Below are positions 9,705 to 19,740 of a stretch of DNA of 64,000 nt, piece by piece. The stretch is taken from contig NZ_JADYVX010000013.1 of assembly GCF_020194175.1 (NCBI RefSeq), positions 109,279-173,278 of the forward strand. The letters run 5' to 3'. The translations under genes were made by a program, and so were the position numbers. Position 1 is the stretch's first letter. Each line of letters opens with the position of its first letter. Origin of the DNA: Bradyrhizobium sp. BRP22 (GTDB taxonomy: Bacteria; Pseudomonadota; Alphaproteobacteria; Rhizobiales; Xanthobacteraceae). The notes under the pieces were generated by a model that saw only the letters and a list, made by a program, of their open reading frames with translations, made no database searches and had not been told where the DNA came from.

Positions 9705-11711
9705 ATGGACCCATGTCGTAACGCAAAATCATTCGCCCCAGATGTCGCCGAGACGAGCTGCGCTGCGCCGTCACAGCAGCAAGCGGAACAAGCGGGTTTT
9801 GAGCGGCAGCTGATCGAGGCGCAACGAGGCGAGCCACAACGAGCTGGTGCAGGAGCCAGCGGTGTCAATGATCCTGCTCCTCCTGGCATTTCTACAGATG
9901 ACGACAGTCCTATCGACGAGACGCGCCACGGACGACCTTTGAGCCTTGTCGTTGTTTCGAACCGCGTTGCGCGCGGCAATCCAAACGAACCCATCACGGG
10001 TGGTCTTGCTGCGGCCCTGCTCCCAATTGTCGAAGAGTCCGGAGCGATCTGGGTGGGGGCTACTGCTCGCCACAGCGATCCTGTGGCGGCATCGGTCCAA
10101 GAGGCCGATGCTCGCCGCAGGCAACCCAATGTCCAGGCGCTCGGTAAAGGCGAGCTTATGACGCTTGATCTGCCGGGCGAGCATTATGGTGGTTATTATG
10201 AGGGTTTTGCGAATTCGGTGCTGTGGCCAGCGTTTCATTCGTTTGGCGACCTGGTCAGCTTCTCGCAACACGATTATGACAGTTATCGTGTGATTAACGA
10301 GCTCATGGCGCGCTCGCTGCTCAAGTTTAGCGAACGGGACGCCTTTTGGGTGCACGATTATCATTTCCTTCTGCTTGGCGCTAGGTTGCGTGAGCTCGGT
10401 GTCAACCAGCCCATCGGCTTCTTCCTGCATACACCGTGGCCAGAGCCCCTCGTGATGCGGAGCGTGCCGCCTCATCGTGACCTGATCTGGTCGATGCTGG
10501 CGTACGACCTGATCGGTTTCCAGACCGAGAGGGACCGCCAGAACTTCCTTGCCTGTATCGATGACAAAATCGGGGTGACCACCGAGGATGGTCATGTGAT
10601 CTCGCGTCATGGCCGAACCCGATGCCAGGTATTTCCAATCGGGATCGATGCAGAGAGGTTCGCCAAATACGCTGAGGAGTCGATCTCGCAGCCCTATGTC
10701 TCGTCGCTTCCGCGCGGGCTGAACGGCAAGAAGCTTGCGATAGGCGTCGACCGGCTAGATTACACCAAGGGTATCGACAAACGCATCCACGAATTCGCTC
10801 ATCTGTGGACCAAGGAGCCGCGCAGTATCTCGCTCTTGCAGATCGCTAACCCGTCGCGCGGTAGTATCAAAGCCTATCGCAATCTGCGGAACTACATTGC
10901 CGGTCTCGTCAGCGATGCCAATAGCGAACATCGCAATGTCAACTGGACGCCTATGCGCTATTTAAACTCGAGCTTCAGCCAAGCCGTGCTCGCCGGTCTC
11001 TACCGAACCGCGGAAGTCGGCGTGGTGACACCGTTGTCCGACGGCATGAACCTGGTGGCGAAGGAATATGTCGCCGCACAAGACCGCAACGATCCCGGCG
11101 TGCTCGTCTTGTCGAAATTTGCGGGCGCGGCCCAGGAGCTCCATGGGGCGCTGCTTATCGATCCCCGCAAGCCTGGCGACATCGAGCGTGCGCTTTCGAT
11201 TGCGATCTCGATGCCACTCAAGGAGCGCCAAGAACGCTGGGAACCGATGATGAGCAAGCTTAAAGACCATAGCATTCAGGAATGGTCGGCGAACTTCGTG
11301 CGTGCGTTGGAGAGAAACCGGAGAGTGGCAGAGCGGTTCAATAAGCCGGATGCTGGGGCGCCGAGTAGCTCAAAACGGCGGAAGCTCGGGGAGGAGTTAG
11401 CAGAGAGTTCGAGCCAGTTGGAGTTATCGCCCAAGCCGCCGTCTGCAGCAACTGGCTACCTGGTACTACCTAAGGTTTATGCAAAAATCGACGGCTTCGA
11501 CTTTGACCATGGTCCCCAACGGGCCTCCGACGTCGTGATCGGCGCACTTAATGCACATAACCTCGTGCCGACGCAGGTCCAGCCTAGGACTGATTTGTAC
11601 ATTCACGGTCATCTCTACACGGCGCTGTTGACCAAACGGGCAAGGGAGCCGACCCCAAACAATCCGCTCGGAGATGACGTTATTCTTATCCCTCGGCTTC
11701 AAGGGGGCTGA
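9705..11711 (+). CDS. Type III effector with trehalose-6-phosphate synthase (GT20) domain, RipTPS-like
   Basis: 668 residues from ATG 9705, which follows CAGAGGAAACAGC; the upstream in-frame codons overlap the tts box. Residues about 82-560 are a full GT20 domain like OtsA: SNRVARG N-loop, HDYHFLLLGARL, GVDRLDYTKGI (Arg and Lys that bind UDP-glucose) and LSDGMNLVAKEYVAAQ with the acidic ligands. It should make trehalose-6-phosphate from UDP-glucose and glucose-6-phosphate. Unlike housekeeping OtsA it has an 80-residue polar N-terminus sharing a QAGFE motif with the NopD-like protein, and a C-terminal 70-residue module (DFDHG...ALNAHNLVPTQ) also found there. With the tts box this marks it as secreted; Ralstonia RipTPS is the known precedent. 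T6P is a sugar signal in plants, so interference with host carbon signalling is the inferred role. Confidence 0.88.
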   Translation: MDPCRNAKSFAPDVAETSCAAPSQQQAEQAGFERQLIEAQRGEPQRAGAGASGVNDPAPPGISTDDDSPIDETRHGRPLSLVVVSNRVARGNPNEPITGGLAAALLPIVEESGAIWVGATARHSDPVAASVQEADARRRQPNVQALGKGELMTLDLPGEHYGGYYEGFANSVLWPAFHSFGDLVSFSQHDYDSYRVINELMARSLLKFSERDAFWVHDYHFLLLGARLRELGVNQPIGFFLHTPWPEPLVMRSVPPHRDLIWSMLAYDLIGFQTERDRQNFLACIDDKIGVTTEDGHVISRHGRTRCQVFPIGIDAERFAKYAEESISQPYVSSLPRGLNGKKLAIGVDRLDYTKGIDKRIHEFAHLWTKEPRSISLLQIANPSRGSIKAYRNLRNYIAGLVSDANSEHRNVNWTPMRYLNSSFSQAVLAGLYRTAEVGVVTPLSDGMNLVAKEYVAAQDRNDPGVLVLSKFAGAAQELHGALLIDPRKPGDIERALSIAISMPLKERQERWEPMMSKLKDHSIQEWSANFVRALERNRRVAERFNKPDAGAPSSSKRRKLGEELAESSSQLELSPKPPSAATGYLVLPKVYAKIDGFDFDHGPQRASDVVIGALNAHNLVPTQVQPRTDLYIHGHLYTALLTKRAREPTPNNPLGDDVILIPRLQGG

Positions 11712-11749
11712 TCCGCGCGCTTGGGCTGCAAAACCGCGGGTCAGCGTGT

Positions 11750-11992
11750 TTGCTCTCCGAAGGCACTTCAGCCCGCGGCGTGGGCTGGCGCACGGACTTT
11801 CGTGACTCGCCAAGGCCAAGAGCTGACGTCTATCAAGTTCTGCCGCTTATGCGAGTGGCAGAACAAGTTGATCATCGGCGCCAAGCATTGTGTAGCGCGG
11901 ACGGTCATTCCAGCCGCCCTCATGACGGGAATCTGCGCTTTGCTGGGGCAGAATACGTCGCGGATATTTTGAAAGCTGCAGGAGCAATTTAA
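11750..11992 (+). pseudogene. Possible C-terminal gene remnant
   Basis: The frame ends with RPHDGNLRFAGAEYVADILK, which resembles the C-terminal His block of SGNH-type hydrolases (D..H...G...AD). There is no N-terminal part and no start signal. Treat as a possible fragment; 11993-12113 shows nothing. Confidence 0.22.
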
Positions 11993-12113
11993 GTTGCCCT
12001 ACGCCAAAAGACGCCAGGGCATCCGATCTTTCGCTATGCTACTATAATTGCTGGACAATCTGGAATTCTGCGCCGCAGATCGTATTCTGCGACACGCCCC
12101 GATTTCCTTTCAA

Positions 12114-12136
12114 CTGCTTACGTGGTGCTTACGCGG
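12114..12136. repeat. Putative left attachment repeat of the integrase/defence island
   Basis: CTGCTTACGTGGTGCTTACGCGG matches 22083-22105 at 21 of 23 positions, in direct orientation. It lies 29 bp before the integrase start; the other copy lies beside tRNA-Arg. This is the expected geometry for ends of an integrated element. Confidence 0.5.
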
Positions 12137-12164
12137 GAGACGGGCTTCGGACCGGGGAAATTCC

Positions 12165-13432
12165 GTGGCTAAGCTCACCAAACGCGTTGTCGAGACCGCC
12201 GAGCCGCAGAGCAGGGACTATGTCATCTGGGACGACGAACTGCCCGGGTTGGGCCTGCGCATGTTCGTGTCGGGTAAGCGCAGCTACCTCATTCAGTACC
12301 GCTCTGCCGGACGCTCGCGTCGCTACACCTGGCGTATGGACGCCAGAGCTCGCCAGAAAGGAAGCCCGGATCCAGTTGGGTCGGGTGGCGCAGGGCGATA
12401 ATCCGGCCGAGGAACGGCAGCTCGACCATAAGGCGATCACCGTCAAGGAGCTGTGCGAACTCTATCTCAAGGACTTGGCAGCGGGCCTCGTGCTCGGCAA
12501 GCGCGGACGTCCGAAGAAGGTGACGACCATCGTAACGGACACCGGCCGCATCCATCGGCACATCATCCCGTTGATTGGCTCGCGCCGCGTCAACGATCTC
12601 ATCAAGGCCGACGTAAGCGGGGTCTTGAAGGACATCATGGCCGGGAAGACCCGCGTCAGCGTCAAGACGAAGAAGCTTCGCGGCAAAGCCAATGTGCGCG
12701 GCGGCGCGGGCACCGCAACGCGGACCATTGGTCTCCTCGGCGGCATCTTCTCCTATGCCGTCGAAGCCGGAATCATCGAGCACAATCCAGCTCACGGTAT
12801 TCGCAAGCCGAAAGACAATGTCCGCAATCGCCGCCTGACTGAAGCGGAATATCGAACGCTAGGTGAGATGCTGCGCGCGGCCGCCAAGTACGAGAAATAC
12901 ACCACCACGGTCGACATCATTCGCCAGATCGCTCTGACCGGCTGTCGACGCAGCGAAATAATTGGGCCTCAAGTGGTCCGAGGTAGACACCGAAGCAAGC
13001 TGTCTACGCTTGGTTGACAGCAAAGAGGGAGCTTCAATTCGGCCGGTCGGGCTTTCCGTGGTGGAGTTCCTAAAGGCGAGAAGATCGCAGAAGCTCGGAT
13101 CCTATGTCTTTCCGGGATATCGAGCCGACAACGCCTTTGGCAGCTTCCCCAATCATTGGGAGCAGCTTTTCCGCAACTCGTCTCTTTCGGATGTCACGCC
13201 GCATGTCTTGCGCCACAGCTTCGCGAGTATCGCTAATGATCTCGGGTTCACCGAAGTGACGATCGCCGCACTCGTTGGCCATGCGAAGGGGTCGGTTACC
13301 AGCAAATATATCCACACACTCGACACCGCCCTCATCATGGCGGCTGACACGATCTCCGGCTACATCCAAGGCCTGCCACTTTCAAGCAAACTGCTTACGC
13401 GCTGGACCGCGACTCACGAAAGGTTGCTCTAG
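12165..13432 (+). pseudogene. Tyrosine recombinase (P4-type integrase), two frameshifts
   Basis: Starting at GTG 12165 the N-terminal integrase domain is readable (LTKRVVETAEP, ELPGLGLRMFVSGKRSYL). The frame changes near 12340 and again near 12955. The middle frame has the core-binding part and LTGCRRSEI with the first catalytic Arg. The last has HVLRHSFAS (His-x-x-Arg) and GHAKGSVTSKYIHT with the His and the Tyr nucleophile. All catalytic residues survive, but one protein cannot be made, so the island is probably immobile. If both shifts were sequencing errors it would be a normal integrase of about 420 residues. The gene opens right after the putative attachment repeat. Confidence 0.85.
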
Positions 13433-13652
13433 CCAGCTTTCTGAGCAAGGCCATTGATGAACAGTCAACGGTGCGCGAGAACCCTCAGCAAATAGCTGCT
13501 TGAGCGCATTGACGCATTCGACTATGTGGCGCCATCAGCCGTTGACCAGATCGTTATGAACGGCCCTGCCTGTTCGAGCGTCCCGGAGATCATTGGCTTT
13601 TTTCGTGATGTAGCCTGACAGCCTTCTTCGTTCGTTCACGCTGTAACGGTGG

Positions 13653-14259
13653 TCAATCGGTGGTTGAACGCCGCGCGATGTCCTTGGCTGATTTGCGCGG
13701 CGGGTTCAGTGGCCAGACGGGCGTCGGCATGCCGGGGGCTTTGGCCGAGCGGCGCAGGTTGGCGTTATTCGCTGTGATCTTCCAATCGCCAAGTTCGACG
13801 GCAAGGTCGAGCAGGCGATTGGCGAGGGCAATCATGCTCTCCGCCGTGACGCGTCTTACGAGCTCCTCCGGTTCGTTGTGCTTGACCCTGACCAGGGCTG
13901 TGACTTCGTCCGTATCGGTCGCCCGCCAGGTGCGGTGGACGATCTCGTTTCTTTCCGAGCGAGCGGTGCCGATCTCGCTGAAGAACTCCGCTATCGCATG
14001 CGAGCACTCAGGCATTTCCAGCGTGAGCGCTTCCTTGATCAGTTCGATTTTTTCTGACGGTTGAAAACTTGCTCAGCTCCTTCCGGATCACCGGCGACTG
14101 CCGCTGAATCAACTGCTCGGCGGTCAGCTCGATCAGGTTGTCCAGCATACCGCCGCGCAGAGCGACCTGACCGATCGCGGCCGGATGGTCGTCCATGAGC
14201 GCTAAGGCGAATGGCTTGCGGCGCCGGGCCACCCGTTCCTTTTCCTGGATCTTGCTCAT
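13653..14259 (-). pseudogene. HEPN-like gene, frameshifted
   Basis: Two frames join into one protein of about 200 residues. The first (start 14259, MSKIQEKERVARRRK) is continued by the second, whose reading begins before its first ATG at 14015 (EKIELIKEALTLEMPE). The shift is explained by the six-T run near 14047-14052. The second half has SERNEIVHRTW, an R-N-x-x-x-H motif like the RNase active site of HEPN toxins. It diverges from the XRE/HipA pair and shares its promoter region, fitting a toxin or abortive-infection role. HEPN assignment rests on this motif and context only. The 220 bp between it and the integrase show no gene. Confidence 0.5.
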
Positions 14260-14327
14260 TTCTCTCCCCGTTGTCGATATAGTTTGCTTATCGATGTTAG
14301 ATATTAATAAGGATACTTATCAATACC

Positions 14328-14376
14328 TTGACAACGACCCAGCGATATACTATACCTATCAAAATCGTAATTTGAT
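14328..14376 (+). promoter_or_regulatory. Promoter and operator of the XRE-HipA operon
   Basis: TTGACA at 14328-14333 and TATACC at 14351-14356 are 17 bp apart, a strong sigma70-type promoter. Directly after it ATCAAA (14358-14363) and TTTGAT (14371-14376) form an inverted repeat with a 7-bp spacer, 16 bp before the ATG. It is well placed for autorepression by the XRE protein. Confidence 0.6.
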
Positions 14377-14391
14377 CAGGATATTGTATCA

Positions 14392-14982
14392 ATGTCGTAC
14401 GAGTCTGAGGAACTGGTCCATGAGATCCAGAGCCGGCGCGCCAAAACCGGCATGAGCCAGCGCGCGCTGGCGGATCGCACAGGCCTGTCGCAAGCGCACA
14501 TCTCTCAAATGGAGACAGGCCGCCTCGAACCAGGGCTGTCGAGTTTCCTCCGGATCGCGCGCGCGCTCGATCTCGAAGTCGTCCTTGTGCCCAAGAAATT
14601 TCTGCCAGCCGTGGAGGGCATCATCCGTCAGCCGGCCGAGGATCGCTTTTCTCCTGAGCAAGGCGAGGCCGCGCTGCGCGAAATCGAGCGAGGTGAACGT
14701 CTCGTCATCAAACTGAAGCACCTGTACGGCAGCTCGGCCGACCTCGACCGTATTGCCGAAAGTCTGCGGTTTTTCAAGCACGCCCCGCTTCGTCAGAATG
14801 ATCTCAAGATTGTGGTTGATGCCATCAACAAGCTAAAGCGGTATCAAGCAAGCCCGCAATCGAAAGGCACCGTTGCCGCCATTTCCAGAGAGCTGCGCGA
14901 CCTTCGCAATCACCTGGTGCACAACCCCTCCGAAGCGCCGAGGTCAGCATATGCAGTAGACGATGAGGACGACGATGCCTGA
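14392..14982 (+). CDS. XRE-family regulator (HipB-like) with HEPN-like C-terminal tail
   Basis: 196 residues. Residues about 8-65 form an XRE helix-turn-helix: MSQRALADRTGLSQAHISQM, then LRIARALDLEVVLVPK. Classic HipB ends soon after; this protein continues for 120 residues and carries RDLRNHLVHN near its end, again the R-N-x-x-x-H pattern of HEPN RNases. It overlaps the start of hipA, as in HipBA pairs, and an inverted repeat lies upstream. The expected role is repression of the operon and neutralisation of the kinase. The tail might be a second effector domain or an oligomerisation domain. Confidence 0.8.
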   Translation: MSYESEELVHEIQSRRAKTGMSQRALADRTGLSQAHISQMETGRLEPGLSSFLRIARALDLEVVLVPKKFLPAVEGIIRQPAEDRFSPEQGEAALREIERGERLVIKLKHLYGSSADLDRIAESLRFFKHAPLRQNDLKIVVDAINKLKRYQASPQSKGTVAAISRELRDLRNHLVHNPSEAPRSAYAVDDEDDDA

Positions 14983-16198
14983 TGTATCCGTCTTGAACGT
15001 TCAGCTAGGAGGCCGCGCCGTCGGCACGATCACGCACGTGCAGGGCAATCGCAACCTCTTCGCATTCGATCAGGCTTATATTGACGACGCCAATCGGCCG
15101 ACCCTGAGCCTGTCTTTCAAGGACCAATATGGCGGGCTTATCACCGACTTCAAACCCGTCGGTCAGGTTGTTCCGTCGTTCTTCTCGAACCTGCTACCGG
15201 AAGGGCCGCTCCGAAAGTACCTCGCCGAACGGGCGGGCGTGAAAGAGCACAGCGAGTTCTTTCTGCTGTGGATGCTCGGTCAGGACTTGCCCGGCGCTGT
15301 GTCCGTTCGCCCGGCTGACGGCGAGGAACTGCCGCCGCAGGTCGAAGCAGAAACGACGCCAGAAGAGCGGAGAAACATGCTGCGATTTTCTCTCGCCGGC
15401 GTTCAACTCAAGTTCTCGGCGCTGCAGAACGGAAAGAAGGGAGGCGGCCTCGTTATTCCGGTCGAAGGCGTGGGCGGTTCATGGATCGTGAAACTGCCGT
15501 CGCAACAGTATCCGGGCGTCCCGGAGAACGAGTACTCCATGATGACTCTCGCGAAAGCGATGGGCATGGATGTCCCCGACCTTGAGTTGCTGGACCTTGA
15601 GGCCATCGACGGACTGCCGGAAGGCATCGGCGAGTTGAAAGGACAGGCGATGGCCATCAGGCGGTTCGATCGCGGCGAGAAGGGGCCCGTCCACATCGAA
15701 GACTTCGCACAGGTGTTCAGCATCTATCCGGAAGGCAAATACGAACACGCCACCTACCGCCGCATAGCCGGCGTGCTGGGCATTGAGACCGGCGATGCCG
15801 ATATCGCGGAGTTTATTCGCAGGCTCGTGTTCAGCGCCCTGATCGGCAACGCCGACATGCACCTCAAGAACTGGTCCCTCATTTACACCGACGGGAAGAC
15901 GCCGACCCTGTCGCCCGCATATGACCTGCTTTCGACGATACCCTACATTCCGGATGACACGATGGCGCTCAAATACTCGCGCACGAAAAAGATGAGCGAG
16001 TTCTCGAAAGACGAGCTGAAACACCTGGCAGCCAAAGCGAGGCTGCGCGAGAAGCTGGTGCTCGATACGGCCGCAGAGACGGTTCAGCGCTTCAAGACGC
16101 TCTGGGCGACTGAAAAGAAAAACCTGCCGCTTGAAAAGAAGGTCGTTGATATCATCGACGCTCATGCCGCGTCGATTCCGCTCTATACCGAGCTGTAG
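14975..16198 (+). CDS. HipA-like serine/threonine kinase toxin
   Basis: 407 residues from ATG 14975, preceded by GAGG; an in-frame ATG at 14963 is possible. Both overlap or touch the upstream gene. N-terminal HipA domain (LNVQLGGRAVGTI, LLPEGPLRKYLAERAGV), then FSLAGVQLKFSAL, the P-loop-like element, and the catalytic segment NADMHLKNWSLI followed by SPAYDLLST with the metal-binding Asp. HipA phosphorylates aminoacyl-tRNA synthetases and induces dormancy in E. coli; the target here is unknown. The frame is intact, which stands out because its island neighbours are broken, as expected if loss of the antitoxin or toxin pair is selected against. Confidence 0.88.
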   Translation: MPDVSVLNVQLGGRAVGTITHVQGNRNLFAFDQAYIDDANRPTLSLSFKDQYGGLITDFKPVGQVVPSFFSNLLPEGPLRKYLAERAGVKEHSEFFLLWMLGQDLPGAVSVRPADGEELPPQVEAETTPEERRNMLRFSLAGVQLKFSALQNGKKGGGLVIPVEGVGGSWIVKLPSQQYPGVPENEYSMMTLAKAMGMDVPDLELLDLEAIDGLPEGIGELKGQAMAIRRFDRGEKGPVHIEDFAQVFSIYPEGKYEHATYRRIAGVLGIETGDADIAEFIRRLVFSALIGNADMHLKNWSLIYTDGKTPTLSPAYDLLSTIPYIPDDTMALKYSRTKKMSEFSKDELKHLAAKARLREKLVLDTAAETVQRFKTLWATEKKNLPLEKKVVDIIDAHAASIPLYTEL

Positions 16199-16199
16199 C

Positions 16200-18496
16200 A
16201 TGGCCTATGACTTCGGAAATTTGTCGCCCGTCGATTTCGAGGATCTTGTTCGCGATCTTGTTGGGCGGGAATTCGGCATCCGATTCGAGGCCTTTGCGCC
16301 GGGACCCGACGGCGGAGTCGACGGCCGCCACTCTAAAGGCGCGTCGGCCATGATACTTCAGGCCAAACATTATGCACGCTCTTCGTATGCCTCGCTGAAG
16401 GCGCAGATAAAGCGCGAGAGCGCATCGATTGCCAAGCTGAATCCGGACCGTTACGTCCTGGCCACATCCTGCCCGCTCACGCCTTTGAATAAGTCGGAGC
16501 TTGCCGGCTTTATCGGGCCGGCGCTCAAAAGCGAAGCCGACATCCTTGGACCCGGTGACCTGAATGGGCTGCTGAGGAAATACCCGGATATCGTAAAATC
16601 CCACATCAAGCTCTGGCTGTCCGACGCGGCGGTCCTCGATCGTATCGTCCGGTCGGCGGCTCATGCCTTCAACAGGATGACAAAGAAGGAGATCGAGGCG
16701 AAGGTCCGGGTTTATGCGCCCAATCCAAGTTTCGATGGCGCACGCGATACGCTCGAATCGAACCATGTCGTCATTATTTCGGCACCGCCGGGCGTCGGGA
16801 AAACGACCCTGGCTGAAATGCTCTGCTACGCATATAGCGGCGAGGGATGGGAGCTGATCTCCATCCGCAGCCTGGAAGACGGGCTCGCCGCGATTGAGGA
16901 TCAAACCAAACAGATCTTTCTATTCGACGATTTTCTCGGGAAGGTCGCCCTCGACCGCCACGCGCTGGCGCATAAGGATTCAGAGCTGGCGAGATTCATT
17001 AAACGCGTCCGCAATTCGCCGAATGCGCGGTTCATCCTCACCACGAGAGCGTATATCTTCGAAGAGGCGCGCCAGATTTCGGAATATCTGGCGGACCGGC
17101 GACTGGATATTAGCAGATATGTTCTCGACGTCGGCATCTATACCCGCCGTATCAAGGCCCTCATTCTTTACAACCATCTGCTGGTAGCGGGTACGCCTTC
17201 CGACCATATCGCGTCGCTGGTCAGCAGCGGTGAGCTTGCAAGAATTGTCGATCACAAGAACTTCAATCCGCGCATCATCGAATGGATGACCGATGTGAAC
17301 CGCATCGGCGACAGTGCGGCCGACGCCTATCCCGCGGCATTCATTAATGCGCTCGATCATCCCGGTCAGTTGTGGGACATTGCATTTCGCACGCATATCT
17401 CCAAGACACGCCAGCATCTCCTGATCGCGCTGTTTTTCGGGTCCGAATACGGCATGACCGTCGAGGATCTTCGGGATGCTTACGAGAGCCTTCACCCCCG
17501 CCTTTGCGCCAAATATGGCAACGGTCATGGCCCCAAGGATTTCGAGGAATCCTTAAGAATCCTTGAGGGTGACTTCGTCTCGATCAGGGGATCTCACGTC
17601 GGTTTCGTCAATCCTTCTTTGCGCGACTATCTCACGGGCTATCTAGTGACGAGCCGTTGCTTCTGGAGATTGCGCGGAGTGCCCGCCAAACCGACTGGGC
17701 TGAAGCCGTCTGGCGATTTGGCGTCAAGATGCCGCTCGCTGGTGACGCGCTCACCAAGTTTGCCCTCTGCTTTGCCGATGTTGCGCAGGAGTTTCCGAAA
17801 TTGCCGACCTGGATGGTCGTCAAAAGAGAGCATATCTCACAGCGCTATGCGAAGGGGCTTTCGAACACGGATCGTATCAAGTTACTGATCCGATGGTGGG
17901 GAGAGACGAACGACACGCGGTTTTCCGATGCCGCATTTGAATTGTCCCAATCGCCTGTCAGCGGCCTCGATTCCTGGCGCGACGGCGAAGAGGCAATTGA
18001 ATTGATCGCGAAACTAAGGGATGGCGATTACTTCGAGGAGCTGCCACGCGCCGATGAGATGGCGGACCATCTCGAAGCGGCCGCAGTTGCCATGCTCGAA
18101 ACGAACCTGACCTCCGAAGAGCTGGAGAAAATATCGGACGCGGTCGATGACTGGAGACGTCATCTGACCGACCAGCTTTTCCATGCCGTCGATGACGCGA
18201 TCCGGTATGAAATCGAGAATGTCGGGACGGTCGTCGAAGAAATGGATTCAGAGTCAACGCTGCTGGAGCATATCGATACGATCAATAAGCTCGGAGAGCG
18301 CGTGGGACTGAGCTCGCAAGCGGTATCGCGCGCCATTGAGAGAGTGAAGGATCGCATAACGAAGCTTGAGGAGGAGACCGAAGTTTCGGATTCTCCGTCA
18401 TTCCCGGGTTCAAAGGCCAAAGCGAACGATGTGTTTGACGATACGGCGCTGAAGAACCTGTTCACACCGCTTATCCAGTCAAACGATGCGGCGTAA
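16200..18496 (+). pseudogene. Endonuclease-ATPase defence protein (Mrr-like N-terminus), frameshifted
   Basis: Starts at ATG 16200, one base after the hipA stop codon. The N-terminus has a PD-(D/E)XK-like pattern: FEDLVRDLVG, GPDGGVDGR and MILQAKHY (D...QxK), as in Mrr-type restriction domains. A P-loop ATPase follows: SAPPGVGKTTLAEML, Walker B IFLFDDF, and a sensor-like ILTTRAY. The coding frame changes by -1 near 17640; the second frame (to 18496) continues with EIARSARQTDWAEAVWRF and a long helical C-terminus. Joined, it would be about 765 residues. Endonuclease plus STAND-like ATPase architecture is typical of anti-phage proteins. It is either a recent pseudogene or carries one sequencing error. 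Confidence 0.75.
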
Positions 18497-18507
18497 GTTT
18501 AGGGAAT

Positions 18508-19740
18508 TCAGGCGAAGCCCATCTTTTTCCGGCGGCTGTTGCGGGCCCGGCGCAGACCTGCCCTCAGGAGGCGTTCGTGCATGGATAGGGGCGTCAGCGC
18601 GTACTGCTCTAGATAGTCCGTTGCGAGCTCATCCTTCAGGATGACCTGACTGGAAAGATGCCCGATGAAGGAAGGGCATGTTTTCCTGCCCGGTCCGACC
18701 AGTTCAAGCTTGCGGTCGCCGCTGAATTCAAGCCACTCGCGCAGAATCTGGTTAATGTGCGCATCACCGCACCCGTCGCCGATGCAGATCAGATGCGAGA
18801 CACGGAGCAGGTGGGTGCGGAACTGATTCAGGATCGCTGGCGGCAGCACCTGCGTCGAGCGCTTGTCGAACTTATAGGCGCCCGACAGGATCGTCCGCCC
18901 GAGAAACTGCATTTCACCAGTTTCGTCAGCGTAAGCGATCTAGTTTATCGCCTTGACCTTTCCGCTCCCATAGCCGGGCGCCGCGAATAAAAGCTGTTCG
19001 TTCGCGGCGCGGAGCGATCCCAGAACGCCGCCGACGCCATCGCCGACGGGTGCCAGCTTGACAAGGTCGTGGCTGTCACGCGCGGTGAACACGTCGAGCG
19101 CGCCGTGAATCTTGATCAGGTTTATGCCGGACTCGTTCAGGTTCCGGAAATCAAACCCCGCTTTCTCAAGGCGCTCGACCGGTACCGTGCTGATCGGCAA
19201 CTCGCCGATCTTGTTTCCGGCCGAATCCCTCAGCGGGAGCGTGCCGGTACCGGAGAAACCGCAATCGAGCCGGATGCCATACCGGGCAGCCAGGCATTCA
19301 ATGACCAAGTCATGATTGAGCGAGAAGATCCACAGGGGTGCGTTCTGCTGTGCCAGGCCGGCGATGTCTTCGAGATACCGCGGCGACCTGCCTATGAACG
19401 CTTCGTTGTGAACGTGGCGGTACCAGAGCAGATGGTAGACGAGCTCGACCAGCCACGAATAAAGCCCGTGATAGGCTTGCCGGACATGGCCAGGCCTCGC
19501 GTTGACGGGCTGCTGGAAATGCACTTCCAGATTCCCGAGGATGTTTTCGTAGTGCATCGAGCCGTCGAGCAGCGATGCCACGAGGGTATCGATGACCTCG
19601 TCCGGATTTCCGCTACCCTGGGCGTGCCAGCCCTTGTTCAGCTCGCGCAGCTTGTCCGGCGTGAGCCACGCCCTGATTTCCGCGCTCAGATCCCATACCA
19701 GCGGCATGCCGGATTCAAACGAAGCGCCAGCCAAGGACAT
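18508..19740 (-). pseudogene. SIR2-like protein interrupted by an in-frame TAG
   Basis: The minus-strand frame from 19740 runs to TAG at 18940-18942 and then continues in the same frame to 18508. Before the stop: LAGASFESGMPLVWDLS (nucleotide-binding loop), FSLNHDLVIE and IKIHGALDVF. After it: ICIGDGCGDAHINQIL, the C-terminal NAD-pocket motif. These are marks of SIR2-like defence proteins that deplete NAD+ during phage infection. A few N-terminal residues of the Rossmann loop may be missing. The amber codon removes the last third, so the protein is probably inactive. It is convergent with the endonuclease-ATPase and overlaps the STAND gene at its 5' end. Confidence 0.75.

Noticed and set aside
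9771..10610. 279-codon frame on the minus strand
   Set aside because: Antisense to the trehalose-phosphate-synthase effector, which has all family motifs; high GC keeps the opposite frame open.
15479..16904. Two minus-strand frames of about 240-250 codons
   Set aside because: Antisense to hipA and the endonuclease-ATPase gene, which carry clear catalytic motifs.
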